DNA of 64,000 nt from Gloeotrichia echinulata CP02 (GTDB taxonomy: Bacteria > Cyanobacteriota > Cyanobacteriia > Cyanobacteriales > Nostocaceae): the NCBI GenBank assembly GCA_038087035.1, contig CP051187.1:434001-498000 (forward strand). Reading direction: 5' to 3'. Of the stretch, positions 47,619-55,602 are shown one piece after another (positions within the stretch are counted from its first letter, which is position 1; each line of letters starts with the position of its first letter). The notes under the pieces are model-generated. The model was not told the DNA's origin, did not search any database, and saw nothing but the letters and a program-made list of their open reading frames with translations. Position numbers and translations under genes: made by a program.

Positions 47619-47858
47619 ATGATTACTCAAACAATGGTTCAACCCTCATCCTGGGTAGAATCTGGAATCCAAATTAGCAAAGTGAGAGATTTATCTTTAT
47701 TCAAATTTACCCCAGAACTGCAATCGCGGCTTGATCAACTCAATGAGAAGAAAAAAACTGATATGCTGACACCACAAGAAGAAGCTGAACTAACAGGAAT
47801 ATTAGAACTTGATCGCATTTTTACCTTGCTCAATGCTAAAGTCATTGCCGAATCATGA
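47619..47858 (+). CDS. Small protein paired with an HNH endonuclease gene
   Basis: 79 aa, helical and charged, with ELQSRLDQLNEKKKTDMLTP and QEEAELTGILELDRIF. Its last codons overlap the HNH gene start by 4 bp (ATGA), implying translational coupling. I do not recognise a named family. Its size and position would suit an antitoxin-like or accessory partner, but that is inference. Repeats lie immediately upstream. Confidence 0.7.
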   Translation: MITQTMVQPSSWVESGIQISKVRDLSLFKFTPELQSRLDQLNEKKKTDMLTPQEEAELTGILELDRIFTLLNAKVIAES

Positions 47859-48310
47859 CAGTTAATGATGCAACGAGAAAAGTAGTCAGGAAAAGGGCAA
47901 AATACCTGTGTGAATACTGTCATGCTTTGGAAGAAGCAAGTGCTGCTTTATTTGCGATCGACCATATAATTCCCCAGTCTTTTCCTAACTCGTCGGATGA
48001 GCCTGATAATTTAGCATTGGCATGTCAGCGTTGTAATGGCTATCGCTACAACTTTACAACCGGCATTGACCAGGAAACTGGGAAAAATATTCCTCTTTTT
48101 AATCCTCGTAAGCAAAAATGGTCTGACCATTTTATTTGGTCGGCGGATGGTTTGACGATTATTGGTATTACGGAAACAGGACGAGCTACTTGTAATCGTT
48201 TAGATTTGAATGATGAGCGTCATAACGAGGGTTCTATTGTCAAAGCGCGACGACTTTGGGTAAAAGGTGGTTGGCATCCACCAGAAGATGACCCACGACT
48301 GGAAAGTTAG
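47855..48310 (+). CDS. HNH endonuclease
   Basis: 151 aa. HNH fold with zinc-ribbon cysteines (LCEYCH and CQRCN), catalytic His in AIDHIIPQS and Asn in EPDNLALAC. Binds and cuts DNA with a metal ion. The remaining C-terminal half (SDHFIWSADGLTIIGITETG) is typical of a cyanobacterial HNH subgroup that occurs with a small upstream gene. No methyltransferase is nearby, so a classical restriction role is not supported. Confidence 0.87.
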   Translation: MTVNDATRKVVRKRAKYLCEYCHALEEASAALFAIDHIIPQSFPNSSDEPDNLALACQRCNGYRYNFTTGIDQETGKNIPLFNPRKQKWSDHFIWSADGLTIIGITETGRATCNRLDLNDERHNEGSIVKARRLWVKGGWHPPEDDPRLES

Positions 48311-48459
48311 CTCTCAAGCTATTTGCAGTCGCATTGGTCAGAGGACTGTCGTCAACTTACCCGCAATTCATCTCAACACTGACCTGGGTACAGGTACAGT
48401 GAGAGCCTTCTTGCTGTTAAAGGTAAAGCAAAGGTTGCTAGTAGCCGCTGACCAGAATA

Positions 48460-49371
48460 TTACCAACCATCGCCTTGTGATTGGCGTTCAATTTGCGCGA
48501 TCGCTAATTTCGCCAAAACCCGCACCACCTCCTGTTCATCATGGAGTAGCGCCTGTAATGGTTCATGAGCAGTGCGATCGCCAATTTTACCCAGAGAATT
48601 GATTGCTGCCTTCCTCACGTCTAAATCGGTATCGTGAATTGCCATAATTAAATGGGGGACAGAGGGAGCATAATTCACTTGTCCCAAGGCTGCGGCTGCT
48701 TCGGTGCGGATGAGTGCTTCTGGATCACTCAGAGCAGAAACTAGCAGGTTGCAAGACTTTTCATCTGACTGCTCTTGTGCTACATGACCAAGGGCCCCGA
48801 TAACAGCACATCGCACATCCAAAGAGGCGGCGTTCAACGCTTTATATAGATAGTCTGCTGCTTCCGAGCCAATAAACGCCAACGCCCAGGCGGCATGACC
48901 TTTAATATCCTGTGGATGCTCCTCTGATGCTAAAATTTCCAACAATGCTGGTACAGATGCTTCGCCAGTTCTAGCCAAAGCCCCGGCGGCTGAACTTCTG
49001 ACTACCGTATCTTCATCATTGAGAAAAGCATGAAGCAAGTCTGGCACAGCACGGGGGTCAGATATGATAGTGAGTGTTTTGGCAGCAGCCCGTCGCACAA
49101 CTACATTAGAATGATTTGCCAGTGCTTCTATGAGAAATGGCGTTGCTGGTTCACCAATTTCACCCAAGGTTTCAGCAAACCGCAGGCGCACCAATCCCCG
49201 TGGATCTCCTAAACCCTCCACGAGTTGTTTAAGAACTGTTTCATCTTTAGAATCGAAGGTTTCTAATGTAATTTGCTCGTTTACCCTCTGAACCAGAGCA
49301 TCATTTTCAGCTTGCACTCGCAGTATAGGATCATCCACCCCTGGAGTTTCAAAGTTGAGCGATTGACTCAT
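48460..49371 (-). CDS. HEAT-repeat bilin-lyase-like protein, candidate CpeF
   Basis: 303 aa from the ATG at 49371 (MSQSLNFETPG), which has AGGGA 8 nt upstream; the GTG at 49398 is less likely. Seven or so HEAT repeats, such as RRAAAKTLTIISDPRAVPDL and RTEAAAALGQVNYAPSVPHL, place it in the E/F lyase clan with CpeY/CpeZ or in the NblB-like group. CpeF of Fremyella, of similar size, attaches the doubly linked bilin to CpeB Cys48/Cys59, a function this locus otherwise lacks. Position next to cpeYZ, convergent, supports that guess, but an alternative role such as phycobilisome degradation cannot be excluded. Confidence 0.7.
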   Translation of the reverse strand: MSQSLNFETPGVDDPILRVQAENDALVQRVNEQITLETFDSKDETVLKQLVEGLGDPRGLVRLRFAETLGEIGEPATPFLIEALANHSNVVVRRAAAKTLTIISDPRAVPDLLHAFLNDEDTVVRSSAAGALARTGEASVPALLEILASEEHPQDIKGHAAWALAFIGSEAADYLYKALNAASLDVRCAVIGALGHVAQEQSDEKSCNLLVSALSDPEALIRTEAAAALGQVNYAPSVPHLIMAIHDTDLDVRKAAINSLGKIGDRTAHEPLQALLHDEQEVVRVLAKLAIAQIERQSQGDGW

Positions 49372-49399
49372 TACAAATTCCCTATCGTTAATTGACACT

Positions 49400-49420
49400 C
49401 CCCGCCCTATAAGGGCGGGG
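49400..49420 (-). repeat. Right-end hairpin of the adjacent TnpB element
   Basis: Arms CCCCGCCC and GGGCGGGG with a TATAA loop, just past the TnpB reading frame end. A closely similar hairpin lies by the TnpB fragment at about 63768-63787, so both are probably ends of related IS200/IS605-type elements. Confidence 0.65.
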
Positions 49421-50669
49421 ATTCTACATTCACAGACTCGCCGTTAGACAGCAGGCTTGCACCAACCGCCCAAGAGGGCAAATCTCCTGTAGCGTAAGTT
49501 CCGGTGTGCCCCGCCGTACTGAGTCCTAATCTCAAAATGTTGCTCGCTGCATTGATATCCCTGTCTTCTGAAAATCCACAATGAGGACAAACATGAGTCC
49601 TGGTAGACAGAGATTTTTTCACTTTCTGACCACAGTTAGAGCAATTTTGGCTCGTGTTATGAGGAGGAACTGCAATAGTTACTTTCCCATATTTATGCCC
49701 AAAATACTCTAGCCATTGCCTAAAGGTGTACCAACCAGCATCAGATATCGACTTAGCTAGATGTCGATTACGTACCAGCCCTTTCACATTTAAATCTAGC
49801 CTTCGGCAACGGCTTCGCCGAACATAGGCTACCAAATCATTAGATTGGATGACGGAGTACGCCAATCTCTTGCAGTACTCTTTTCGTTGTCTACTTACTT
49901 TTAAATGTTTCCGAGCATATCGATTTCTGGCTTTGTGGTAATTGTTTGATTGTCGTTGTTTGGCTTTTTTTCTGTCTTTGCTAAACTTCTTAGACTTTTT
50001 GCGATTAGCTCGGTTTAACTGTTTTTCCGACTTACGGTAGAACTGGGGTGAAGACTCTACATTGCCTTTATTGTCAGCTATGAAATACTTCAATCCCAAA
50101 TCAATACCGACAATCTGATTAGTAGGTTGACTTTCTACCTTGACATCAACGTCTATTGCAAACTGCGCGTAATACCCATCAGCACGACGCACCAGGCGCA
50201 CTCGCTTAATCTGTTTAATGTCATAGTAGTTAAGGTCATAGGTTCCCTTTAATTTCAGGGTTCCAATACCTTTCTTGTCTGAAAAAGTGATAGCCTTCCT
50301 AGTTTCAGAAAGCTTCCATCCAGATGACTTGTATTCAACTGAACGGCAGTTTTTCTTGAATTTTGGAAAACCTTTCTTGCCCTTAATCTTCTTCTTGCAG
50401 TTATCGTAAAACCGAGCTATTGCGCTCCAAGAACGTTCCGCAGCAGATTGTCTAGCCATTGAATTGAGTTCATCGGCAAAAGGAAATTCAGATGCTAATA
50501 CAGCACAGTGTTTATTGAGGTCATACCTGCCAACGCCTTTGTTATCCATCCAATAGCGCAAGCATTTGTTTTGGATAAATTGAGATGTGAGGATAGCCTC
50601 ATCAATAGCTTGATATTGCTTGTCTTTTCCCTTGACCTTGAACTCGTAGACGATCATGGCATCGACCAA
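49407..50669 (-). CDS. tnpB: TnpB with a palindrome inserted at the RuvC-II glutamate
   Basis: 420 aa, frame open. RuvC Asp in VGIDLGLKYF, zinc finger CSNCG and CPHCG, and final Asp in SEDRDINAASNI are present. The second catalytic segment, expected to read VYEDLNVKGL, reads VAY then VRRSRCRRL then DLNVKGL. The nine extra residues replace the Glu and come from 49797-49823, a palindromic repeat (TTCGGC and GCCGAA arms). Cleavage activity is probably lost although the frame is kept. GTG/ATG start near 50669 with alternative ATG five codons in. No tnpA adjacent. Confidence 0.88.
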   Translation of the reverse strand: MVDAMIVYEFKVKGKDKQYQAIDEAILTSQFIQNKCLRYWMDNKGVGRYDLNKHCAVLASEFPFADELNSMARQSAAERSWSAIARFYDNCKKKIKGKKGFPKFKKNCRSVEYKSSGWKLSETRKAITFSDKKGIGTLKLKGTYDLNYYDIKQIKRVRLVRRADGYYAQFAIDVDVKVESQPTNQIVGIDLGLKYFIADNKGNVESSPQFYRKSEKQLNRANRKKSKKFSKDRKKAKQRQSNNYHKARNRYARKHLKVSRQRKEYCKRLAYSVIQSNDLVAYVRRSRCRRLDLNVKGLVRNRHLAKSISDAGWYTFRQWLEYFGHKYGKVTIAVPPHNTSQNCSNCGQKVKKSLSTRTHVCPHCGFSEDRDINAASNILRLGLSTAGHTGTYATGDLPSWAVGASLLSNGESVNVESPPL

Positions 50670-50804
50670 TTAACCACATAGTTATGTTAACATGAATCAC
50701 ATAAATGCATCAAGAAATAGAAAACATTTCTGAGGCGTAAACACCTCAATCCGTTTTCATCCCTTGCCTAAAGGCTAAGGGTTTTCAACGAGTGTTCTTA
50801 TAAT

Positions 50805-51047
50805 CTAGTTACCAGATGTCAGAACAGACTGCTGCTGGCGTAGTGACTCAAGAGTTGCGTCAATCTGGGTAAGTTGAGGTTGCAGGCTAGCAAGTGCTTG
50901 TGCCTTCATGACTTTAGCTTTTTGCGCCATTGATAGGGTGTCGTTAACCAGGCGTTCCCGATATTCTTCCAATTCTGCGATCGCTGCTGTCATTTCTTCA
51001 GCAAGGCTAGCTTGAGCGTTTGAAGTGATTTCTGTAGTATCAGTCAT
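50805..51047 (-). CDS. Small coiled-coil hypothetical protein (80 aa)
   Basis: Almost wholly helical: LAEEMTAAIAELEEYRERL, then AQKAKVMKAQALASLQPQL and IDATLESLRQQQSV. I recognise it only as a small cyanobacterial hypothetical. No signal peptide or metal-binding motif. ATG at 51047. It is between a TnpB element and the candidate structured RNA and is not part of an obvious operon. Confidence 0.6.
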   Translation of the reverse strand: MTDTTEITSNAQASLAEEMTAAIAELEEYRERLVNDTLSMAQKAKVMKAQALASLQPQLTQIDATLESLRQQQSVLTSGN

Positions 51048-51217
51048 ATCCGTTTTGGTTTCTAAAAGTAGATTTAAAATGCCTATGTTCGATTTTCTCA
51101 GATTCAGTTACCAACGCACAAAGCTTTTCGATTGTCCTGATTCTATTTTTTGCTTCATCTAATTTTTGATGTCAGCTTTCACTCTAGGCATCTGCCTGCC
51201 CTTCAACTATAATAAAC

Positions 51218-51339
51218 GAGCAAAGTGACGGAAATAGAAACGTCGCTCGCGCCCAGAGGGCATGACGTGCGCTCCGACGCCTGAAAAGTACGCTAAATAT
51301 CGGATACCTCTAATGTGGGTGCAAGTCCCACCTTTGCTC
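51218..51339 (+). ncRNA. Candidate structured RNA with tRNA-like closing stem and T-arm-like hairpin
   Basis: An 8-bp helix pairs GAGCAAAG (51218-51225) with CTTTGCTC (51332-51339). Directly inside its 3' strand is a 5-bp hairpin GTGGG/CCCAC (51315-51331) with 7-nt loop TGCAAGT, the same geometry as a tRNA acceptor plus T-arm. Between are CGTCG/CGACG (51241-51245/51275-51279), CGC/GCG and GCCC/GGGC helices. Total 122 nt, too long for an ordinary tRNA, and no D-arm or anticodon arm is clear. No known RNA family is recognised. Confidence 0.45.
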
Positions 51340-52077
51340 TTTACAAGGTAAATTATTTGCTGGATTTTACCAACTCCCGAAATAACAACCGCGCCGCGTG
51401 GTCTGCCACTTTCATCCTCACCAGTTTAACTGGACACCCGGCTGCTTTTTCGCGATCTATAGCAGGGAACTGGGGACTGGGGACTGGGGACTGGGTTACA
51501 AGTCTGATTGTGTCTAGGTTTTATCATCAGTTAATGTCCTAAGCACTTTGGCGGTTGCTATAAAATCTCCCCCAACTGCTTACCGATATGATTATTAAGT
51601 CGCGTACGCTTAGGCTCAATTCTCGTAAAAACCCATTGCCAAAAAGCCTTGCGACAAAGGTCACTCCCCCCAATCACCTTCAGTAAACCAAAAAGTTTTT
51701 CTCAAGGGCGATGTCTGCGGCGGGCTGCGCCTACGCAAATAAATGCATACGTAATAATCGCAACGTTATTGGGATACTAACGTTGCGATTATTACTTATT
51801 TACTAGCAGAACTACCCACCGACCTGGGTTAAAGACCTTGATTTTGTGTCAGTCCCTGACAACCAAAGCCAGTACGGTTTATTTGCGGCGATCCACTTAC
51901 AGTTAGTATTTCCCAGCCTGAGTAATAGGTCGATGTACTAAAGACTGCACAATGACTTATTATAGAAGAGTAATCTGGAACTTCCCTATTAAGCAACAAG
52001 TCACTGTCTAGCTTGTCTAGGTTTTATATAGCATTAACATCAACTCTATTCTGAAAAATTGTACAAGGATTAAATGT
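51340..52077. other. Non-coding region with a perfect 18-bp hairpin
   Basis: 51751-51795 is a perfect inverted repeat: 18-bp arms starting GTAATAATCGCAACG, loop of 9 nt (TTGGGATAC). 51470-51496 is a GGGACTG heptamer tract. A 75-codon frame starting 51315 crosses the candidate RNA and the repeat and is not accepted. The 280 bp before 52078 probably contain the promoter of the GTPase module. Confidence 0.7.
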
Positions 52078-52692
52078 ATGAACCCATCTGAAGAATACAT
52101 GAATAATAATTCTATAGAACCAGGGCAAGGGGCATCAAGTCAAGAAATCAGCAAGTCGCAATTTAGTAATAGTACAACTATTAGTGAAATTAATAGCTTA
52201 GATAAAGTTAGAGATATTCTATTCGGTAATCAGATCAGGGATGTTGATAAAAGGTTTGCGCGGTTAGAAGAACGACTACTTAAAGAATTTTCTAACATGC
52301 GGGATGAAACAAGAAAACGTTTAGATTATCTAGAAACATATATCAAGAAAGAAGTGGAATCCTTAACAGAAAGGGTAAAAAATGAACAAACAGAACGTGA
52401 ATCCGGGGTTAAATTCCTTACTGAAGAGCAGAAAAATGCCACCGGATATTTAGAAAAAAAGCTTGCCCAATTAGATGAACAAACTACCAATAGCCAACGG
52501 GAACTGCGCGAGCAGATTCTGAACCAATCGAATAGCCTCCAAGATGATATCCAAAAGAAATCAGAAGAGATTTTGAAGTTGCTCGAACGCGAAGCCCAGG
52601 AACTGCGTAAGGATAAAACTGACCGTTCTAACCTAGCTGCTTTGTTCACAGAACTAGCGATCCGCCTCAATTCTGATCCCCTTTCCAGGTGA
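52078..52692 (+). CDS. Coiled-coil protein, first gene of the OmpA-GTPase-kinase module
   Basis: 204 aa. A Ser/Asn-rich N-terminus (1-45) is followed by long coiled coil from about 60 to 190 with heptads such as RLEERLLKEFSNMRDETRK and KKLAQLDEQTTNSQRELRE. No membrane segment. ATG at 52078 after ACAAGGATTAA. It is 138 bp ahead of the OmpA-like gene, with which it shares an N-terminal motif: LDKVRDILFGNQIRDVDKRF here and LRSLLLGVEPSKLDKLYDRL there. That suggests a common docking element. Function unknown; a scaffold is plausible. Confidence 0.75.
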   Translation: MNPSEEYMNNNSIEPGQGASSQEISKSQFSNSTTISEINSLDKVRDILFGNQIRDVDKRFARLEERLLKEFSNMRDETRKRLDYLETYIKKEVESLTERVKNEQTERESGVKFLTEEQKNATGYLEKKLAQLDEQTTNSQRELREQILNQSNSLQDDIQKKSEEILKLLEREAQELRKDKTDRSNLAALFTELAIRLNSDPLSR

Positions 52693-52830
52693 GGAGTAAA
52701 ATCTGTTTTTTTCTCTGCGCTCTCTGCGGTGAAAAAGTCATTTATTTAACGACCCAGAGATAGAGGGAAATAGAGGAATTTATTTTCGAGAATTTTTATC
52801 CACCTTGAAAAGCTTGTTTGATTTCCATTC

Positions 52831-54621
52831 ATGAAGGTAAATAATTATTCTCCGAATGAAATAGCGCCACCCTCCCCGGAAGTTCCGAGTAATGGTGGCG
52901 AATCTACCTTGGGGGAAGATGAATTAAGTACACTCCGCAGTTTACTCCTCGGTGTGGAGCCAAGTAAACTGGATAAACTTTATGACCGATTAGACAACCC
53001 CCAAATTCAATCAGAAGATATTAGCCGCTTGCTTCCAGAAGCGGTGATCTTGCGATCGCATCAAGATAAACAATTAGCCGAAGCAATGGTATCAACCGTT
53101 GAAGAAGCTATTCAAGTTTCGGTTAAAAAAGATCAAAATGTCCTTTCAGAGGCATTTTTCCCGATTATCGCACCTGCAAGCCGTAAGGCGATTTTCGCTG
53201 TTCTGGAGGTGATGATTCAATCCCTCAATCAAGCCCTAGAACATAGCTTATCGCCTCAAAGCTTGCAGTGGAGACTAGAAGCGCGACAGACAGGGAAATC
53301 CTTTGCGGAAATTGTCCTACTGCGGACGCTGGTTTACAGGGTAGAACAGGTATTCCTGATTCACAAACACACGGGATTATTGTTACAACATCTGGTAGCA
53401 GAGGAGGTTCCCACTCAAGATCCAGATTTGGTCTCAGCCATGTTGACGGCTATCCAGGATTTTGTTAAAGATTCCTTTACTGTCGCAAAAGGCGATGGAC
53501 TGCAAAGTTTGCAGTTTGGAGAATTGACGATTTGGGTCGAAGAAGGACCACAAGCGGTACTAGCAGGGATTATTCAGGGGAAACCTCCCCAAGAATTAAG
53601 GATAGTTTTTCAACAGGCGATCGCCAAAATTCACCTGAAGCTGAGTCGCGAACTTCAAGCTTTTGTCGGTGATTCTGCGCCATTTGCAGCCAGTCAGCCT
53701 GATTTGGCAGTTTGTTTGGCTGCTAGATATAAATCTCTGTCCAAAAAAAATTATACTTATGCATGGACTTTTTTAGGGATAATAGCGATCGCTAGTGGTA
53801 TCTGGGGCTATTTTACGCTCACAGAGCAACAACGGTGGCAGTCCTCTATGCAAAAACTCGACTCTCAGCCAGGAATTGTTGTGATTAATATCAAGCACCG
53901 CAATGGGAAATATTTCATTTCTGGATTGCGCGATCCTTTAGCAGTAGATCCCAAAACCCTGATTCAGCAAGCAAATCTCGATTCGACAATGGTCATCAGT
54001 CAGTGGAAACCTTACCTATCATTAGAGCCGCAATTTATCGCCACCAGGGCGGAAAAATTGCTGCAACCTCCCAAAACAGTAGCACTAAAAGTTGACAATA
54101 ACGGTGTTCTCCACGTCAGTGGTTATGCACCGCGTCAATGGATTTCAGAAGTCAGCAAATCATGGCAATTTATTCCTGGGGTGACTCAATTTGATGACCA
54201 AAACCTCAAGGATATCCAATTTAGAGAACTGGAGTTATATAAACAGCAAATTGAACAACAAATCTTGTTATTTAACGAAGGAACAACAGATTTCATCCCC
54301 GGTGAGATTGATAAACTACCAACTTTAGTGCAAGCAATTCCAAAGCTTATAAATGCTGCTAAATATCTCGGAAAGGATGTGCGTGTGCAAATCACAGGAC
54401 ACACCAATACAACTGGAACAGAACAAAGAAATATGGCACTTAGCCAAAATCGCGCCCAGAAAATCCTATTTTATCTAAGTTCCCAAGGAATCAACACCAG
54501 CAAATTTAACACTGTGGGTGTGGGGTCAAATCTACCTTTACACTCAGAATCAACATCATCTGGTAAAATAACCAACCGCCGTGTATCTTTCCAGATATTC
54601 ATCACCAATCCTCCTAACTGA
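52831..54621 (+). CDS. Membrane-anchored OmpA-like protein with large cytoplasmic N-domain
   Basis: 596 aa. Residues 1-310 have no signal peptide and look cytoplasmic and helical. One transmembrane segment, TYAWTFLGIIAIASGIWGYF (about 314-333), leads to a periplasmic region with BON-like segments (about 345-460) and a C-terminal OmpA domain (475-590) with ITGHTNTTGTEQRNMALSQN and RAQKIL. The usual Asp after GHT is Asn. OmpA domains bind peptidoglycan, so the protein could link the cell wall to the cytoplasmic GTPase encoded 14 bp downstream. The gene is the core of a five-gene module. Confidence 0.82.
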   Translation: MKVNNYSPNEIAPPSPEVPSNGGESTLGEDELSTLRSLLLGVEPSKLDKLYDRLDNPQIQSEDISRLLPEAVILRSHQDKQLAEAMVSTVEEAIQVSVKKDQNVLSEAFFPIIAPASRKAIFAVLEVMIQSLNQALEHSLSPQSLQWRLEARQTGKSFAEIVLLRTLVYRVEQVFLIHKHTGLLLQHLVAEEVPTQDPDLVSAMLTAIQDFVKDSFTVAKGDGLQSLQFGELTIWVEEGPQAVLAGIIQGKPPQELRIVFQQAIAKIHLKLSRELQAFVGDSAPFAASQPDLAVCLAARYKSLSKKNYTYAWTFLGIIAIASGIWGYFTLTEQQRWQSSMQKLDSQPGIVVINIKHRNGKYFISGLRDPLAVDPKTLIQQANLDSTMVISQWKPYLSLEPQFIATRAEKLLQPPKTVALKVDNNGVLHVSGYAPRQWISEVSKSWQFIPGVTQFDDQNLKDIQFRELELYKQQIEQQILLFNEGTTDFIPGEIDKLPTLVQAIPKLINAAKYLGKDVRVQITGHTNTTGTEQRNMALSQNRAQKILFYLSSQGINTSKFNTVGVGSNLPLHSESTSSGKITNRRVSFQIFITNPPN

Positions 54622-54635
54622 AGCAGTAGGAATTT

Positions 54636-55133
54636 ATGCTCCAGAAAAAAATCTGTATGGTAGGTGCATTCGCCACAGGTAAAACGAGTTTAGTCGCTCG
54701 ATTCGTTCATAGCATTTTTTCAGAAAAATACCATACTACCGTAGGAGTAAAAATTGATAAAAAATCACTAACCATTCAGGATACCAATTTAAATCTTATT
54801 CTTTGGGATATTTACGGTGAAGACGAATTTCAGAAGTTACAATTATCCTATTTGCGCGGTTCATCTGGTTATTTATTAATAGTAGATGGGACGCGAAATC
54901 ATACTTTAGAAATCGCCTTGAATCTGCAATCAAGAGTAGAAGAAATGATGGGAAAAATTCCCTTTATTTTGGTGTTGAATAAATGGGATATGAAGCATGA
55001 ATGGGAAATCGATAACCTAGAAATTGAGTCCATTGTGGAGCGGGGTTTGACTGTCATCAAAACCAGCGCTAAAAATGGTCTAGGTGTAGATGAAGTTTTT
55101 CAAACTCTAGCAAAAAAAATATTGGAGGGATAA
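54636..55133 (+). CDS. Ras-like small GTPase
   Basis: 165 aa single-domain GTPase resembling eukaryotic Rab/Ras. G1 GAFATGKTS (10-18), G2 Thr in HTTVGVKI, G3 LWDIYGEDEF (Asp58, Gly61), G4 NKWD (115-118), G5 TSAKNG (143-148). The catalytic Gln after DxxG is Glu62, so intrinsic hydrolysis may be slow or partner-driven. No lipid-attachment motif. Its stop codon directly abuts the next ATG. Place between a wall-binding membrane protein and a histidine kinase suggests a molecular switch in envelope signalling. Confidence 0.87.
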   Translation: MLQKKICMVGAFATGKTSLVARFVHSIFSEKYHTTVGVKIDKKSLTIQDTNLNLILWDIYGEDEFQKLQLSYLRGSSGYLLIVDGTRNHTLEIALNLQSRVEEMMGKIPFILVLNKWDMKHEWEIDNLEIESIVERGLTVIKTSAKNGLGVDEVFQTLAKKILEG

Positions 55134-55535
55134 ATGCTAAATTTCCCCAAGACTGTAAATACTTATTTACTTAATTTAAATCTACAAAACCGCTCTCTTG
55201 CCTATCTTTTAGCCCAAAAAGATGGCAGCTTGTCCGCTTGGGGTGGTAAGCTGACAGAATACGGAGTCACTAACCTCCGCAAAGGCAAAAATGTAGAAGA
55301 GCAGGTTTTTTTTCTCGTAGGTCTACTTCCCTTAGATGATTTTCCCTTATTTCTACCCCACATCAAAACTAACTATGGTATTTGTGCAGATATTCATATC
55401 TTCCCTACTCAGGAAGGAGATTGGGTATTGTTATTAGATGCTAGTTCCGATGAAAAGCGTCTCTCTCTGATTCAGCAACAAGCTAACGAGTTCAGTCTGT
55501 TGCGGGAAAAATCAACTAGAACTTGCAAAAAGTAA
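55134..55535 (+). CDS. GTPase-associated 133-aa protein, possible PAS-like adaptor
   Basis: Starts immediately after the GTPase stop codon, so translation is coupled. The sequence has alternating strands and helices: LLAQKDGSLSAWGGKLTEYG, then FLVGLLPLDDFPLFLPHI, GICADIHIFPTQEGDWVLLL and a helical tail. The layout (sensor-like strand, LGL/DDFP, DWVLLLDAS, then a helix leading out) is PAS-like in my reading, but no motif proves it. It may be an effector or activating partner of the GTPase and an input domain for the kinase that follows. Confidence 0.6.
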   Translation: MLNFPKTVNTYLLNLNLQNRSLAYLLAQKDGSLSAWGGKLTEYGVTNLRKGKNVEEQVFFLVGLLPLDDFPLFLPHIKTNYGICADIHIFPTQEGDWVLLLDASSDEKRLSLIQQQANEFSLLREKSTRTCKK

Positions 55536-55602
55536 CCAGGAAACTCTAAAAAATCAAAATTACCACTTGAATTTGTTAATGACCAACAGTTAATAGAAAA
55601 TC

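Noticed and set aside
51218..51339. tRNA gene
   Set aside because: The closing stem and T-arm-like hairpin fit, but length is 122 nt and neither D-arm nor anticodon arm can be built; kept only as candidate structured RNA.
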